Shown here: positions 51,653 to 59,189 of the stretch, piece after piece | Numbering within the stretch: position 1 is the stretch's first letter | Layout: each line of letters starts with the position of its first letter | From: Actinomycetes bacterium | GTDB taxonomy: Bacteria; Actinomycetota; Acidimicrobiia; Acidimicrobiales; Ilumatobacteraceae | DNA: 64,000 bases | Assembly: GCA_027491335.1 (NCBI GenBank) | Contig: JAIXWJ010000074.1 | Coordinates: forward strand, 80,732 to 144,731 | Direction: 5' to 3' | The notes under the pieces: generated by a model | What the model was told of the DNA's origin: nothing | Databases searched by the model: none | Seen by the model: only the letters and a program-made list of their open reading frames with translations | Made by a program: the position numbers and the translations under genes

Positions 51653-52687
51653 ATGCGGATCGGCGTGCTCACCGGCGGTGGCGATTGCCCCGGGCTCAAC
51701 GCGGTGATTCGTGCGATCGTGCGCGCCGGCGAGGTCGAACACGGTGACGAGGTGTGGGGTTTCCTCGATTCGTGGGACGGCGTCATGGATCAGCGCTTCG
51801 TGCGACTGGACGTGGCCAGCGTTCGCGGTCTTTTGCCGCGCGGTGGGACGGTGATCGGGACTCGGCGTGGGAGCCCCTACGACCGACCCGACGGTGTGGA
51901 GCGCGTGCGGGCCTGTTTCGCCGAACAGCACCTCGACGCGCTGGTGGTGATCGGAGGCAACGGTTCGCTCACGGTGGCGGCCAAGTTGGTGGCCGAGACC
52001 GGACTGCCGATCGTCGGAGTTCCCAAGACCATCGACAACGATGTGGTCGGCACCGACATCACCTTCGGATTCCACACCGCGGTTCAGATCGCCACCGACG
52101 CCATCGATCGTCTGCACACCACCGCCGAAAGCCACGATCGAGTGATGGTCGTCGAGGTGATGGGTCGCGACACCGGCTGGATCGCCACCTACGCCGGCAT
52201 GGCCGGAGGTGCGACGGTCATTCTGATCCCCGAGATCCCCTTCGACATCGCCGATGTCTGCGAGGTCGTGTCCGCACGACACAAGCGGGGTCGTTACGCA
52301 TCGATCGTCGTGGTGGCCGAGGGCGCTCAACCGATTCCGGGCACCATGGTCGTCCCCGATTACGAAACGGACCACATCGGTCGCCCTCGACTGGGTGGCG
52401 TGAGCGTCGAGATCGCTCGCGAGATCGAAACCCGAACCGGTTTCGAGGCTCGCGTCGTGCAGATCGGTCATGTGCAACGGGGCGGAACCCCCACGGCGTA
52501 CGACCGCATTCTCTCCACGCGCTTCGGCGTGGCCGCCGTCGAGGCGATGCACCGACGGGAGTTCGGTTCCATGGTGGCATTGCGATGCTCGAAGGTGGTC
52601 ACCGTTCCTCTCGGTGACGTCGATGGTCGCGCGCGAACCGTGGATCTCGATCTGTATCGCGACGTGGCCAGCATCTTCTTCGGCTGA
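51653..52687 (+). CDS. pfkA: 6-phosphofructokinase
   Basis: A 344-aa glycolytic kinase making fructose 1,6-bisphosphate. The phosphate-binding start is GVLTGGGDCPGLNAVIR, the catalytic motif is PKTIDND (Asp128), and substrate motifs are VEVMGRDTGW and VQIGHVQRGG. At the donor site the sequence is G-G-N-G-S (101-105). Gly104 suggests ATP use, but position 103 is Asn where E. coli has Asp and other actinobacteria usually have Glu. Lys125 replaces the Gly of E. coli, as in other actinobacterial enzymes. Confidence 0.92.
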   Translation: MRIGVLTGGGDCPGLNAVIRAIVRAGEVEHGDEVWGFLDSWDGVMDQRFVRLDVASVRGLLPRGGTVIGTRRGSPYDRPDGVERVRACFAEQHLDALVVIGGNGSLTVAAKLVAETGLPIVGVPKTIDNDVVGTDITFGFHTAVQIATDAIDRLHTTAESHDRVMVVEVMGRDTGWIATYAGMAGGATVILIPEIPFDIADVCEVVSARHKRGRYASIVVVAEGAQPIPGTMVVPDYETDHIGRPRLGGVSVEIAREIETRTGFEARVVQIGHVQRGGTPTAYDRILSTRFGVAAVEAMHRREFGSMVALRCSKVVTVPLGDVDGRARTVDLDLYRDVASIFFG

Positions 52688-52701
52688 CGCAGGACCCGCG
52701 A

Positions 52702-53319
52702 TCAGTCGATCGTCTCCACGATCGCCGGATAGTCGGGTTGGGAACTGACCGCACGGCCGGGGAAGTCGAACTCGGTCAGTGCCCGCGAGGTCAGCGTTCC
52801 GTCCCCTCGGGGCCATTCGGTGGAGTCACCATCGACGGTCAACGACACACGGTCGATGCCTTCGAGGTCGGTCAGAGTGAGAACGATCTGAGCAACGGCC
52901 CCGACCAGGTCGTCGCCGGTCGCATCGAAGATCGAGGCGGTGACGTCGATTTCCACGGTGCCCGAGGCGATGAAACGCGTCGAGAGAAGCTCGGTGTCTC
53001 GGGGGATCGCGCTACGCAGTCCCGACCGTTGTTCGTCGCTGGTTGGTCCATCGAACAGCACCCGCAACGCTTCGTTGGGATCGAGGGTGAGATCCCGCTG
53101 AACCGCGACGAGCACCGAGGTGCCCGAGGCATCGGATCGCTGCAGATACACGCGTCCGATGCCGGATGTTCGACCTTCGTCGTCGGATCCGTCGGACGAC
53201 TGGCGCATCGGATCCTCGGCGATTTGCCTCGGGGTGGACTCGGCATCCAGGGCGCAGCCGGTCGACGCGGCGATGACACACAGGAGCGCGCCGGTGCGGC
53301 CGAGGATTCGAGGTTTCAT
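52702..53319 (-). CDS. GerMN-domain lipoprotein (LpqB-like position)
   Basis: A 205-aa predicted lipoprotein. The signal peptide ends at Cys22 (AASTGC). A GerMN (sporulation/spore germination) domain spans about residues 55-165, with VYLQRSDASGTSVLVAVQRDL and ALRVLFDGPTSDEQRSGLRSAIP. In mycobacteria mtrA-mtrB is followed by lpqB, which has the same domain plus a beta-propeller; only the GerMN part is present here. The start overlaps the mtrB stop by 4 bp. It probably modulates the MtrB sensor. Confidence 0.82.
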   Translation of the reverse strand: MKPRILGRTGALLCVIAASTGCALDAESTPRQIAEDPMRQSSDGSDDEGRTSGIGRVYLQRSDASGTSVLVAVQRDLTLDPNEALRVLFDGPTSDEQRSGLRSAIPRDTELLSTRFIASGTVEIDVTASIFDATGDDLVGAVAQIVLTLTDLEGIDRVSLTVDGDSTEWPRGDGTLTSRALTEFDFPGRAVSSQPDYPAIVETID

Positions 53320-54773
53320 GCTCGCTCCGCCGGTAGCTCGATCACGAAACGCGCCCCTTCGAGACCGTCGGGGCGATCATCGACCCAGACGCGGCCACGG
53401 TGAAGTCGCACGTGTTCGTCGACGAGCGCCAAGCCGAGACCGGCGCCCTCCGATCCGCTGCGTCGGCCCGCCACGCCACCGCGAGCGAATCGCTCGAAGA
53501 TGAGATCGCGTTCCGATGGCGCCACGCCCGGACCGTGGTCCTCGACAGTGATCCAGATTTGTGTGACGGGATCCTCGTCGTCGGGGACGAACACCTTGAC
53601 CTCTATGTCGCCGCCGCCGTACGCGCGCCCGTTGTCGATGAGATTCGCGATGACGCGCGCCAGTCGCCGACGGTCGCCCCGAATCACCACGTCCTCGGCG
53701 TCGGAGGCCACCCGCACGGGAGTCTCGGCGGCACTGCTGATTCCCACCGCTTGTCGGACGAATTCGCCCACCAACAGTTCCTCGACAACCAGCTTCACGC
53801 CACCGGCGTCGAGGCGCGAGATCTCCAGAAGGTCCTCCACCAAGCCCTGGAATCGGGCCACGTCGGCCACCATCAGATCGAGTGCGGCTTGGGCCCGCTC
53901 GGGAAGTTCGTCGCGTCGAGCCTGCATCACCTCGACGGACGCCTTCAGGGTCTGCAAGGGCGAGCGAAGTTCGTGGCTCACGTCGGAGGTGAAGCGAGCG
54001 TCGCGCTCGACGCGTTGCTCGAGTGCGATGGCCATCGCGTTGAACGACGCGGTGAGTGCCGAGAGGTCGGGGTCGTTGGAGTCGACGAGTCGCGTGTCGA
54101 GGCGCCCGCCGGCGATGGCCTGCGCGGCCTGGCTCGCGGCGACCAGTGGTCGCACCGCTCGCGAGGCCGCGATGGCTCCCAGGACGATTCCGACGAGAGT
54201 CGTGATTCCGGCGGCGAAGATCAACGCGAGACCGACGCTGTTGAGCGTGGAGCGAATGTCGTCGATGGTGGGAAAGCCGAAGTAGGCGCCGTCGACGTCG
54301 GTGAGGGGAACGCCGATGAGGATCACGAGTTCGCCGTCGACCTCGGTGCGCATCACGGACGGTCGTCGCTGCTCGAGGACGGCGGTGAGCAGGGACGGCG
54401 GAATCGCGGTGGAGGAGAACCGCGCGTCGTCGCCGGTCCAGGTGCCACGGAAATAGACGAGCGGCCGTTCCGCGCCGAGTCGCTCGATGGCGGCCTGGAC
54501 GTTCGTGGGGTTCGACGTCAGATCGGACTGGAGACGTTCGGCGTCCTGGTACACCTGGGCGATCGCCGTGGACTCGCGCTCGTCGACGAGATTCGATCGC
54601 GTGAAGTTGTAGGTCGACAACGCGAGAAACGTCGACAACGCCAGGCTTCCCAAACCGAAGGTGGAGAGGATTCGGGTTCGCAGTCCGAACGAGCGTCGCC
54701 TCCGTCGCGGCCGACGCTGGCCACGTGCGTTCGGGATCGAGTCGTCCGACGACGGGGCGGCGACGGCCTCCAC
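53316..54773 (-). CDS. mtrB: MtrB-like sensor histidine kinase
   Basis: A 485-aa membrane kinase. Helices flank an extracytoplasmic region (about 30-50 and 180-205), then HAMP (about 205-260). HisKA has the phospho-acceptor His in DVSHELRSPLQTL. HATPase motifs are NLIDNGRAYG, DHGPGV, FERFARGG and GAGLGLALV. By analogy with MtrB it would sense envelope or division state. It sits 5 nt after the response-regulator gene. Confidence 0.87.
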   Translation of the reverse strand: MEAVAAPSSDDSIPNARGQRRPRRRRRSFGLRTRILSTFGLGSLALSTFLALSTYNFTRSNLVDERESTAIAQVYQDAERLQSDLTSNPTNVQAAIERLGAERPLVYFRGTWTGDDARFSSTAIPPSLLTAVLEQRRPSVMRTEVDGELVILIGVPLTDVDGAYFGFPTIDDIRSTLNSVGLALIFAAGITTLVGIVLGAIAASRAVRPLVAASQAAQAIAGGRLDTRLVDSNDPDLSALTASFNAMAIALEQRVERDARFTSDVSHELRSPLQTLKASVEVMQARRDELPERAQAALDLMVADVARFQGLVEDLLEISRLDAGGVKLVVEELLVGEFVRQAVGISSAAETPVRVASDAEDVVIRGDRRRLARVIANLIDNGRAYGGGDIEVKVFVPDDEDPVTQIWITVEDHGPGVAPSERDLIFERFARGGVAGRRSGSEGAGLGLALVDEHVRLHRGRVWVDDRPDGLEGARFVIELPAERA

Positions 54774-54778
54774 GGTCG

Positions 54779-55459
54779 TCAGGCCTGCAGTCGGTAGCCG
54801 AGACCGCGCACCGTCACGACGTGACGGGGGTTCGCCGGATCGACCTCGACCTTGGTGCGCAGTCGGCGAACGTGAACGTCGACGAGACGACCATCACCGA
54901 AATAGCCGTATCCCCAGACGTGATCCAGAAGTTGCTCGCGGCTGAAGACCCGTCCGGGATTCTGGGCCAACTCGCAGAGAAGCCTGAACTCGGTCTTGGT
55001 GAGGTGGATCTCGGTTCCACCCCGCACCACTTTGCCTTCGTCGGGAATGACTTCGAGGTCACCGAAAATGAGTTTGGGGTGAGCCGGGTGCGCCGGGCGG
55101 GCGCGTCGCAGGAGCGCGCGAATACGAGCCGACAGTTCTTTGGGAGCGAAGGGCTTGGTGAGGTAGTCGTCGGCACCCGCTTCGAGGCCGGCGACCACGT
55201 CGTGGGTGTCGGCGCGGGCGGTGACCATCACGATGGGCACGTCACTGGAGCGTCGAATCGTGCGGCACAACTCGAAGCCGTCGATGCCGGGCAACATGAT
55301 GTCGATCAGAACGACGTCGGCGGGCTCGCGCAGGAAGAGCACCACGGCTTCTTCTCCGCTGGATGCCTCATCGACGATCCACCCCTCGTCTTCGAGGGCC
55401 AGTTTCACGGCGGTGCGGATTCGCTCGTCGTCCTCGACCGCCAGAATTCGTGTGCCCAC
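54779..55459 (-). CDS. mtrA: MtrA-like OmpR-family response regulator
   Basis: A 226-aa regulator. The receiver has VEDDERI, phospho-acceptor Asp in VVLIDIMLPG, and Lys in YLTKPF. The winged-helix domain (about 130-225) has LTKTEFRLLCELAQNPGRVFSR and VHVRRLRTKVE. MtrA homologues control wall hydrolases, division and replication genes. GTG 55459 is the start. Four 10-bp direct repeats lie upstream (55512-55551), possibly an autoregulatory site. Confidence 0.88.
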   Translation of the reverse strand: MGTRILAVEDDERIRTAVKLALEDEGWIVDEASSGEEAVVLFLREPADVVLIDIMLPGIDGFELCRTIRRSSDVPIVMVTARADTHDVVAGLEAGADDYLTKPFAPKELSARIRALLRRARPAHPAHPKLIFGDLEVIPDEGKVVRGGTEIHLTKTEFRLLCELAQNPGRVFSREQLLDHVWGYGYFGDGRLVDVHVRRLRTKVEVDPANPRHVVTVRGLGYRLQA

Positions 55460-55511
55460 GTCTCCATCTTGCCCGATGGAGGACCTCGCCGTGCGTCTTG
55501 CCGGATCCCGT

Positions 55512-55551
55512 GGACTCCGTAGGACTTCGAAGGACTTCGTTGGACCTCGTT
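55512..55551. repeat. Four 10-bp direct repeats upstream of mtrA
   Basis: GGACTCCGTA, GGACTTCGAA, GGACTTCGTT and GGACCTCGTT follow each other without gaps, 53 nt upstream of the mtrA start. A 10-bp period puts all copies on one DNA face. It may bind an OmpR-family regulator, possibly MtrA itself. Confidence 0.5.
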
Positions 55552-55563
55552 GAAGCTCGGCGG

Positions 55564-56337
55564 TCAGGTCAAGTGTTCGAGCAGTGCCGCGTGAATGCCG
55601 GGTGCGCAGACGACCGTTTGCTCGGGCCGCACCGAATCACCTCGGAAATCACTCGCGATCGCCCCCGCTTCGGTGGCGATCAACAGACCCGCGGCGAGAT
55701 CCCACGACTGAAGGTGTTCCTCGAAGTAGCCATCCACGCGACCGCACGCCACGTGGCACAGATCGACCGCCGCGGCACCCAATCGACGAATGTCCCGCAC
55801 GTGGGGAAGCAGAGCGCCCACGCGCGCGCCCTGGACGGCGCGACGTGATGCGTCGTAGGAGAACCCGGTCGCCACCAGTGCCGTCGAGAGTTCGGAACTC
55901 GTGGAGCACGAGATGGGGGTCGAACCGAGATAGGCACCCTTGCCTCGCGCGGCCGTGAAGAGTTCGCGCGACGTCGGTAGGTACACGGCGGCGGCGAGCG
56001 GTCCGGTCGGATCGGCCGCCGCGATGGAGACCGCGTATCCGCCGAGTCCGTAGAGGAAATTCGTCGTGCCGTCGATCGGATCGATGTACCAGTCGATACC
56101 GGAGGTGCCCTCGATGCGGGAGCCTTCCTCGCCGACGATTCCGTCGGTCGGTCTGGCCGCGCGCAACGCGCCGACGATGTGCGTCTCGGACGCCGAGTCC
56201 CAGCGGGTGACCATGTCGGTCGCGGTCGACTTGGAGCGAGCGTCGAGATCTCCGCAACGACGTCCGTTCGCCACGAGATCCCCGGCCTCGCGCGCGAGTC
56301 GAGCGGCGAGATTGACGAGACTCGTGGGCGCGTCCAT
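55564..56337 (-). CDS. Inositol monophosphatase family protein
   Basis: A 257-aa Mg-dependent phosphatase. The metal motif is GEEGS, then DWYIDPIDGTTNFLYGL, with the second metal Asp in QSWDLAAGLLIATEAGA. It hydrolyses inositol-1-phosphate or a related sugar phosphate and would supply inositol for phosphatidylinositol, in line with the mannolipid genes in the window. The start overlaps the preceding small membrane gene (ATGA). Confidence 0.9.
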   Translation of the reverse strand: MDAPTSLVNLAARLAREAGDLVANGRRCGDLDARSKSTATDMVTRWDSASETHIVGALRAARPTDGIVGEEGSRIEGTSGIDWYIDPIDGTTNFLYGLGGYAVSIAAADPTGPLAAAVYLPTSRELFTAARGKGAYLGSTPISCSTSSELSTALVATGFSYDASRRAVQGARVGALLPHVRDIRRLGAAAVDLCHVACGRVDGYFEEHLQSWDLAAGLLIATEAGAIASDFRGDSVRPEQTVVCAPGIHAALLEHLT

Positions 56338-56600
56338 CAGCTCGTGCGGTCGTTGATGGTGCGCCATTCGCCGATGGCGCGCAGCACGAGGATGGCCACG
56401 ATCGCGGTTCCGCCGGCGGTGACGATCGCTCCGACCAACAGGCCGATTCCCAGGGCGACGTCGCTGGCGTTCTCGGCTTGGATGTCGACGAGCGCGTAAC
56501 CGATCAGGGCTCCCGCCACACCGCCCACCAGGATCGAGACGAACGCGAGGATTCGGGCCAATGGTGAGGGAAGGGCGGAGAGAGGTCGTTCGGTCGCCAT
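56337..56600 (-). CDS. Small two-helix membrane protein
   Basis: An 87-aa protein with two hydrophobic helices (about 17-38 and 49-71). No family recognised. It overlaps the inositol phosphatase gene and is divergent from the mannosyltransferase with only 23 bp between starts. Confidence 0.65.
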   Translation of the reverse strand: MATERPLSALPSPLARILAFVSILVGGVAGALIGYALVDIQAENASDVALGIGLLVGAIVTAGGTAIVAILVLRAIGEWRTINDRTS

Positions 56601-56610
56601 CTCGACATCG

Positions 56611-56616
56611 TAGGCT
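56611..56616 (+). promoter_or_regulatory. -10 hexamer TAGGCT, leaderless-type promoter of the mannosyltransferase
   Basis: TAGGCT lies 7 nt before GTG 56624 and favours that start over the upstream in-frame alternative at 56561. Confidence 0.5.
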
Positions 56617-56623
56617 CGGAGCC

Positions 56624-57376
56624 GTGGATTCGAACGGTCGTCGGGTTGTCGTGGTGATCCCCACGTACAACGAGGCCGGCAACATCGAACGACTGCTCGA
56701 CGGAATTCGCGCGGTCGTCGATGCGAACATTCTCGTCGTCGACGATTCCAGCCCCGACGGCACCGCCGACATCGTCGACCGGTACGCCGAACGAAACGGG
56801 GACTCGGTAGGGGTCCTGCGTCGACCGAGCAAGTCGGGACTCGGCACCGCGTATCGGGCCGGCTTCGCCGAGGCCCTTCGCTCGGGGGACTGCATCTGCG
56901 TGCAGATGGACGCCGACCTCTCTCACGATCCGTCGTACCTTCCCGCGTTGATCTCGGCCGTCGAGTTGGGTGCCGACGCATCGTTGGGGAGTCGATACGT
57001 TCCCGGCGGCCGCATCGAGAACTGGCCGAAACTTCGACTGTTCCTGTCGCGTTGGGGCAACCGCTACGCGGCCGGAATGCTCGGCCTCGCGGTCAACGAC
57101 GCCACCAGTGGGTTTCGGGCGTATTCGCCGCAGTTGTTGCGTCGGATCGACTTCGCTTCGGTGGGGGCCGAGGGGTACGGATTCCAGATCGAGATGACGC
57201 ATCGTGCCGTTCGCAGTGGCGCTCGCATCGTCGAGGTCCCGATCACGTTCGTCGACCGGGTGGTGGGGGAGAGCAAGTTGAGTCACCACATCATCAACGA
57301 GGCCTTCGGGCTGGTGAATCGCCTGTGGTTCACGGACCGGATGCTTGGTCGCTTTCGGTCGAGTCGATCGTCGTAA
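56624..57376 (+). CDS. Polyprenol-phosphate mannosyltransferase (DPM1/Ppm1-like GT2)
   Basis: A 250-aa GT2 enzyme making polyprenyl-phosphate mannose from GDP-mannose. Visible features are VVVIPTYNEAGNIERLL, VVDDSSPDGTADIV, QMDADLSHDP (D-x-D metal motif) and SRYVPGG. The C-terminus lacks the membrane domain found in some DPM1 forms. GTG 56624 is chosen from the TAGGCT spacing; the upstream extension is basic and unlike the family. Fits with the PimB'-like enzyme as a mannolipid supply gene. Confidence 0.88.
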   Translation: MDSNGRRVVVVIPTYNEAGNIERLLDGIRAVVDANILVVDDSSPDGTADIVDRYAERNGDSVGVLRRPSKSGLGTAYRAGFAEALRSGDCICVQMDADLSHDPSYLPALISAVELGADASLGSRYVPGGRIENWPKLRLFLSRWGNRYAAGMLGLAVNDATSGFRAYSPQLLRRIDFASVGAEGYGFQIEMTHRAVRSGARIVEVPITFVDRVVGESKLSHHIINEAFGLVNRLWFTDRMLGRFRSSRSS

Positions 57377-57385
57377 CCGAACCTC

Positions 57386-58687
57386 ATGTCGGCCTCGACG
57401 CACCGCATCATCCTGCACGTCGACATGGACGCCTTTTACGTGTCGGTCGAGATGCGTCGCCATCCCGAATTGGCGGGTCGGCCGGTGGTGGTGGGCGGAT
57501 CCGGCTCCCGAGGAGTGGTGGCCGCGGCGAACTACGAGGCTCGTCGATACGGAGTCTTCTCCGCGATGTCGTCGTCGAAGGCCCGACGATTGTGTCCGGA
57601 CGCGGTGTTTCTCTCGGGTGATCACTCGCTGTACTCCGAAGTGAGTCGGCAAGTGCATTCGATCTTCGCCGACTTCACACCGCACATCGAGCCCATCGCC
57701 CTCGACGAGGCGTTTCTCGACGTGTCGGGTTCCCGCAACCTCTTCGGCGATGGCACCGCGATGGGGCACCTCATCAGGAATCGCATCGCCGATGAACTCG
57801 ATCTGCCGTGCAGCGTGGGGGTGGCGACGTCGAAGTTCATCGCGAAGTTGGCGTCCAAGCGCGCCAAGCCGATCGTCACCGATGGTGGGGTCCGCCCGGG
57901 GCCCGGGGTCCTGGAGATCGAACCCGGCACCGAGCTGGACTTCCTTCATCCACTCCCGATTCAAGCGTTGTGGGGGGTCGGGCCGGTGACCTTCTCCAAG
58001 CTCGATCGCATCGGAGTTCGACACGTCGGCGACCTGGTGGCCCTCGGTCGTGACGCACTGGAGGTGGCGGTCGGTCGTGCGGCCGGCCGGCACTTGTTCG
58101 ACCTCGCGAACGGCGTGGACGCTCGGCCCGTGGAGTCCACGCGCGACGTGAAGTCCATCAGCCACGAGGAGACTTTCACGCACGACATCGTCGATCGTGA
58201 TTCGATGCGGGTCGAGGTGGTGCGTTTGGCCGATGCGGTGGCGACTCGCTTGCGACGGCACGGTTCCGCCGCGCGAACCATTCACCTGAAAGTGCGTTTC
58301 GCCAACTTCGAGAACATCACTCGGTCCATCACTCCGGGCTCCCCGGTGTCGTCGGCACCGGCGCTGGTGCGGGCCCTCGACGAGATTCTGGAGGCCATCG
58401 ATCCATCCAATGGAGTGCGACTGGTGGGGGTCGGGGTCTCGGGCTTCGTGGAGCCGGTCGAACAGTTGTCTCTTTTGGATCTAATGGATGAGGACGGCCG
58501 TCGATCGACCGCCGACACCGATCGCGACTGGTCGCCGGCCAGTTCCGCCGTCGATCGGATACGAGATCGATTCGGACGTGACGCCATCAATCCGGCCAGT
58601 GTGTTGCGCGAGAAGGGATCGGCTCCCGGTTCACGGCCGTGGGGCCCCAACACGCCCGACGAGTCGGAGGGGCCCACGGGACTGTGA
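57386..58687 (+). CDS. dinB: DNA polymerase IV
   Basis: A 433-aa Y-family translesion polymerase. HVDMDAFYVSVE supplies the first catalytic Asp and ALDEAFLDVSGS the second acidic pair. LPCSVGVATSKFIAKLASKRAKP is the family finger/palm signature. The little-finger domain spans about 250-360. EQLSLLDL near residue 365 is a beta-clamp-binding motif, so it should work at the replication fork. A tail of about 65 residues follows. It starts 9 nt after the mannosyltransferase. Confidence 0.94.
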   Translation: MSASTHRIILHVDMDAFYVSVEMRRHPELAGRPVVVGGSGSRGVVAAANYEARRYGVFSAMSSSKARRLCPDAVFLSGDHSLYSEVSRQVHSIFADFTPHIEPIALDEAFLDVSGSRNLFGDGTAMGHLIRNRIADELDLPCSVGVATSKFIAKLASKRAKPIVTDGGVRPGPGVLEIEPGTELDFLHPLPIQALWGVGPVTFSKLDRIGVRHVGDLVALGRDALEVAVGRAAGRHLFDLANGVDARPVESTRDVKSISHEETFTHDIVDRDSMRVEVVRLADAVATRLRRHGSAARTIHLKVRFANFENITRSITPGSPVSSAPALVRALDEILEAIDPSNGVRLVGVGVSGFVEPVEQLSLLDLMDEDGRRSTADTDRDWSPASSAVDRIRDRFGRDAINPASVLREKGSAPGSRPWGPNTPDESEGPTGL

Positions 58688-58706
58688 CATACCTCCGCGT
58701 GGTGCG

Positions 58707-58735
58707 TTGCCAAGCGCCGCGCGTTCTGGGACAAT
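58707..58735 (+). promoter_or_regulatory. Promoter of the DUF3040 gene
   Basis: TTGCCA (58707-58712) and GACAAT (58730-58735) are separated by 17 bp. A very strong Shine-Dalgarno AGGAGGTGA (58742-58750) follows. It resembles a classical housekeeping promoter with a leader, unlike most promoters in this window. Confidence 0.5.
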
Positions 58736-58753
58736 GATCGCAGGAGGTGACCC

Positions 58754-59083
58754 ATGGCCCTGTCCGAGGACGAACAGCGAATACTTCGTCAGATCGAAGC
58801 CGAGTTGCAGAACGACGAGCGTTTCGCTCAGGCGGTGTCGCCCGCGGGTCTGTACACGCACTCGGTGCGCACGGTTCGATGGGCGATCGTCGGACTGGTT
58901 GCGAGCCTCGCTCTTCTGGTGGTGGGCCTGCGTTTCCATTACATCGCCGCGTTCGCGGTCTTCGTGGTGATGTTGGCTCTTCTGGGCGTGATCGAACGCA
59001 ACGCGCGCGCCATGGGCAAGGCCGGACTTCAGGACGTGGCCGGCGCGATTCGCAAGGTTCGCGCGAGCGGACCGAGGTCATAG
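58754..59083 (+). CDS. DUF3040 membrane protein
   Basis: A 109-aa actinobacterial protein. The N-terminal MALSEDEQRILRQIEAELQND is the family hallmark, with two helices (about 42-60 and 63-80) after it. Function unknown; in other actinobacteria it often lies near dinB and the division cluster. The ATG is preceded by a perfect nine-base Shine-Dalgarno. Its last eight codons and stop form the first copy of a 26-bp tandem repeat. Confidence 0.88.
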   Translation: MALSEDEQRILRQIEAELQNDERFAQAVSPAGLYTHSVRTVRWAIVGLVASLALLVVGLRFHYIAAFAVFVVMLALLGVIERNARAMGKAGLQDVAGAIRKVRASGPRS

Positions 59084-59189
59084 TTCGCGCGAGCGGACCG
59101 AGGTCATAGTCCGCGCGAGCGGACTGTGTTGAATCTCCGCGCGAGCGGACGGTGTTGAATCTCCGCGAGCGCGGAACGTGTCCTAGATC
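59060..59189. repeat. Five-copy 26-bp tandem array of mini-hairpins
   Basis: The core CGCGCGAGCGGAC starts at 59060, 59086, 59112 and 59138, with a degenerate fifth copy at 59164, so the period is exactly 26 bp. Each core can fold as C-G-C stems closing a GCGA (GNRA) loop; copies 3 and 4 form CCGC-GCGA-GCGG. Copy 1 is the 3' end of the DUF3040 gene and copy 5 runs into the convergent stop codon at 59183. The array fills the whole intergenic region. Confidence 0.9.

Noticed and set aside
59060..59189. CRISPR array
   Set aside because: The repeats are directly tandem with a 26-bp period and no unique spacers, and there are no cas genes.
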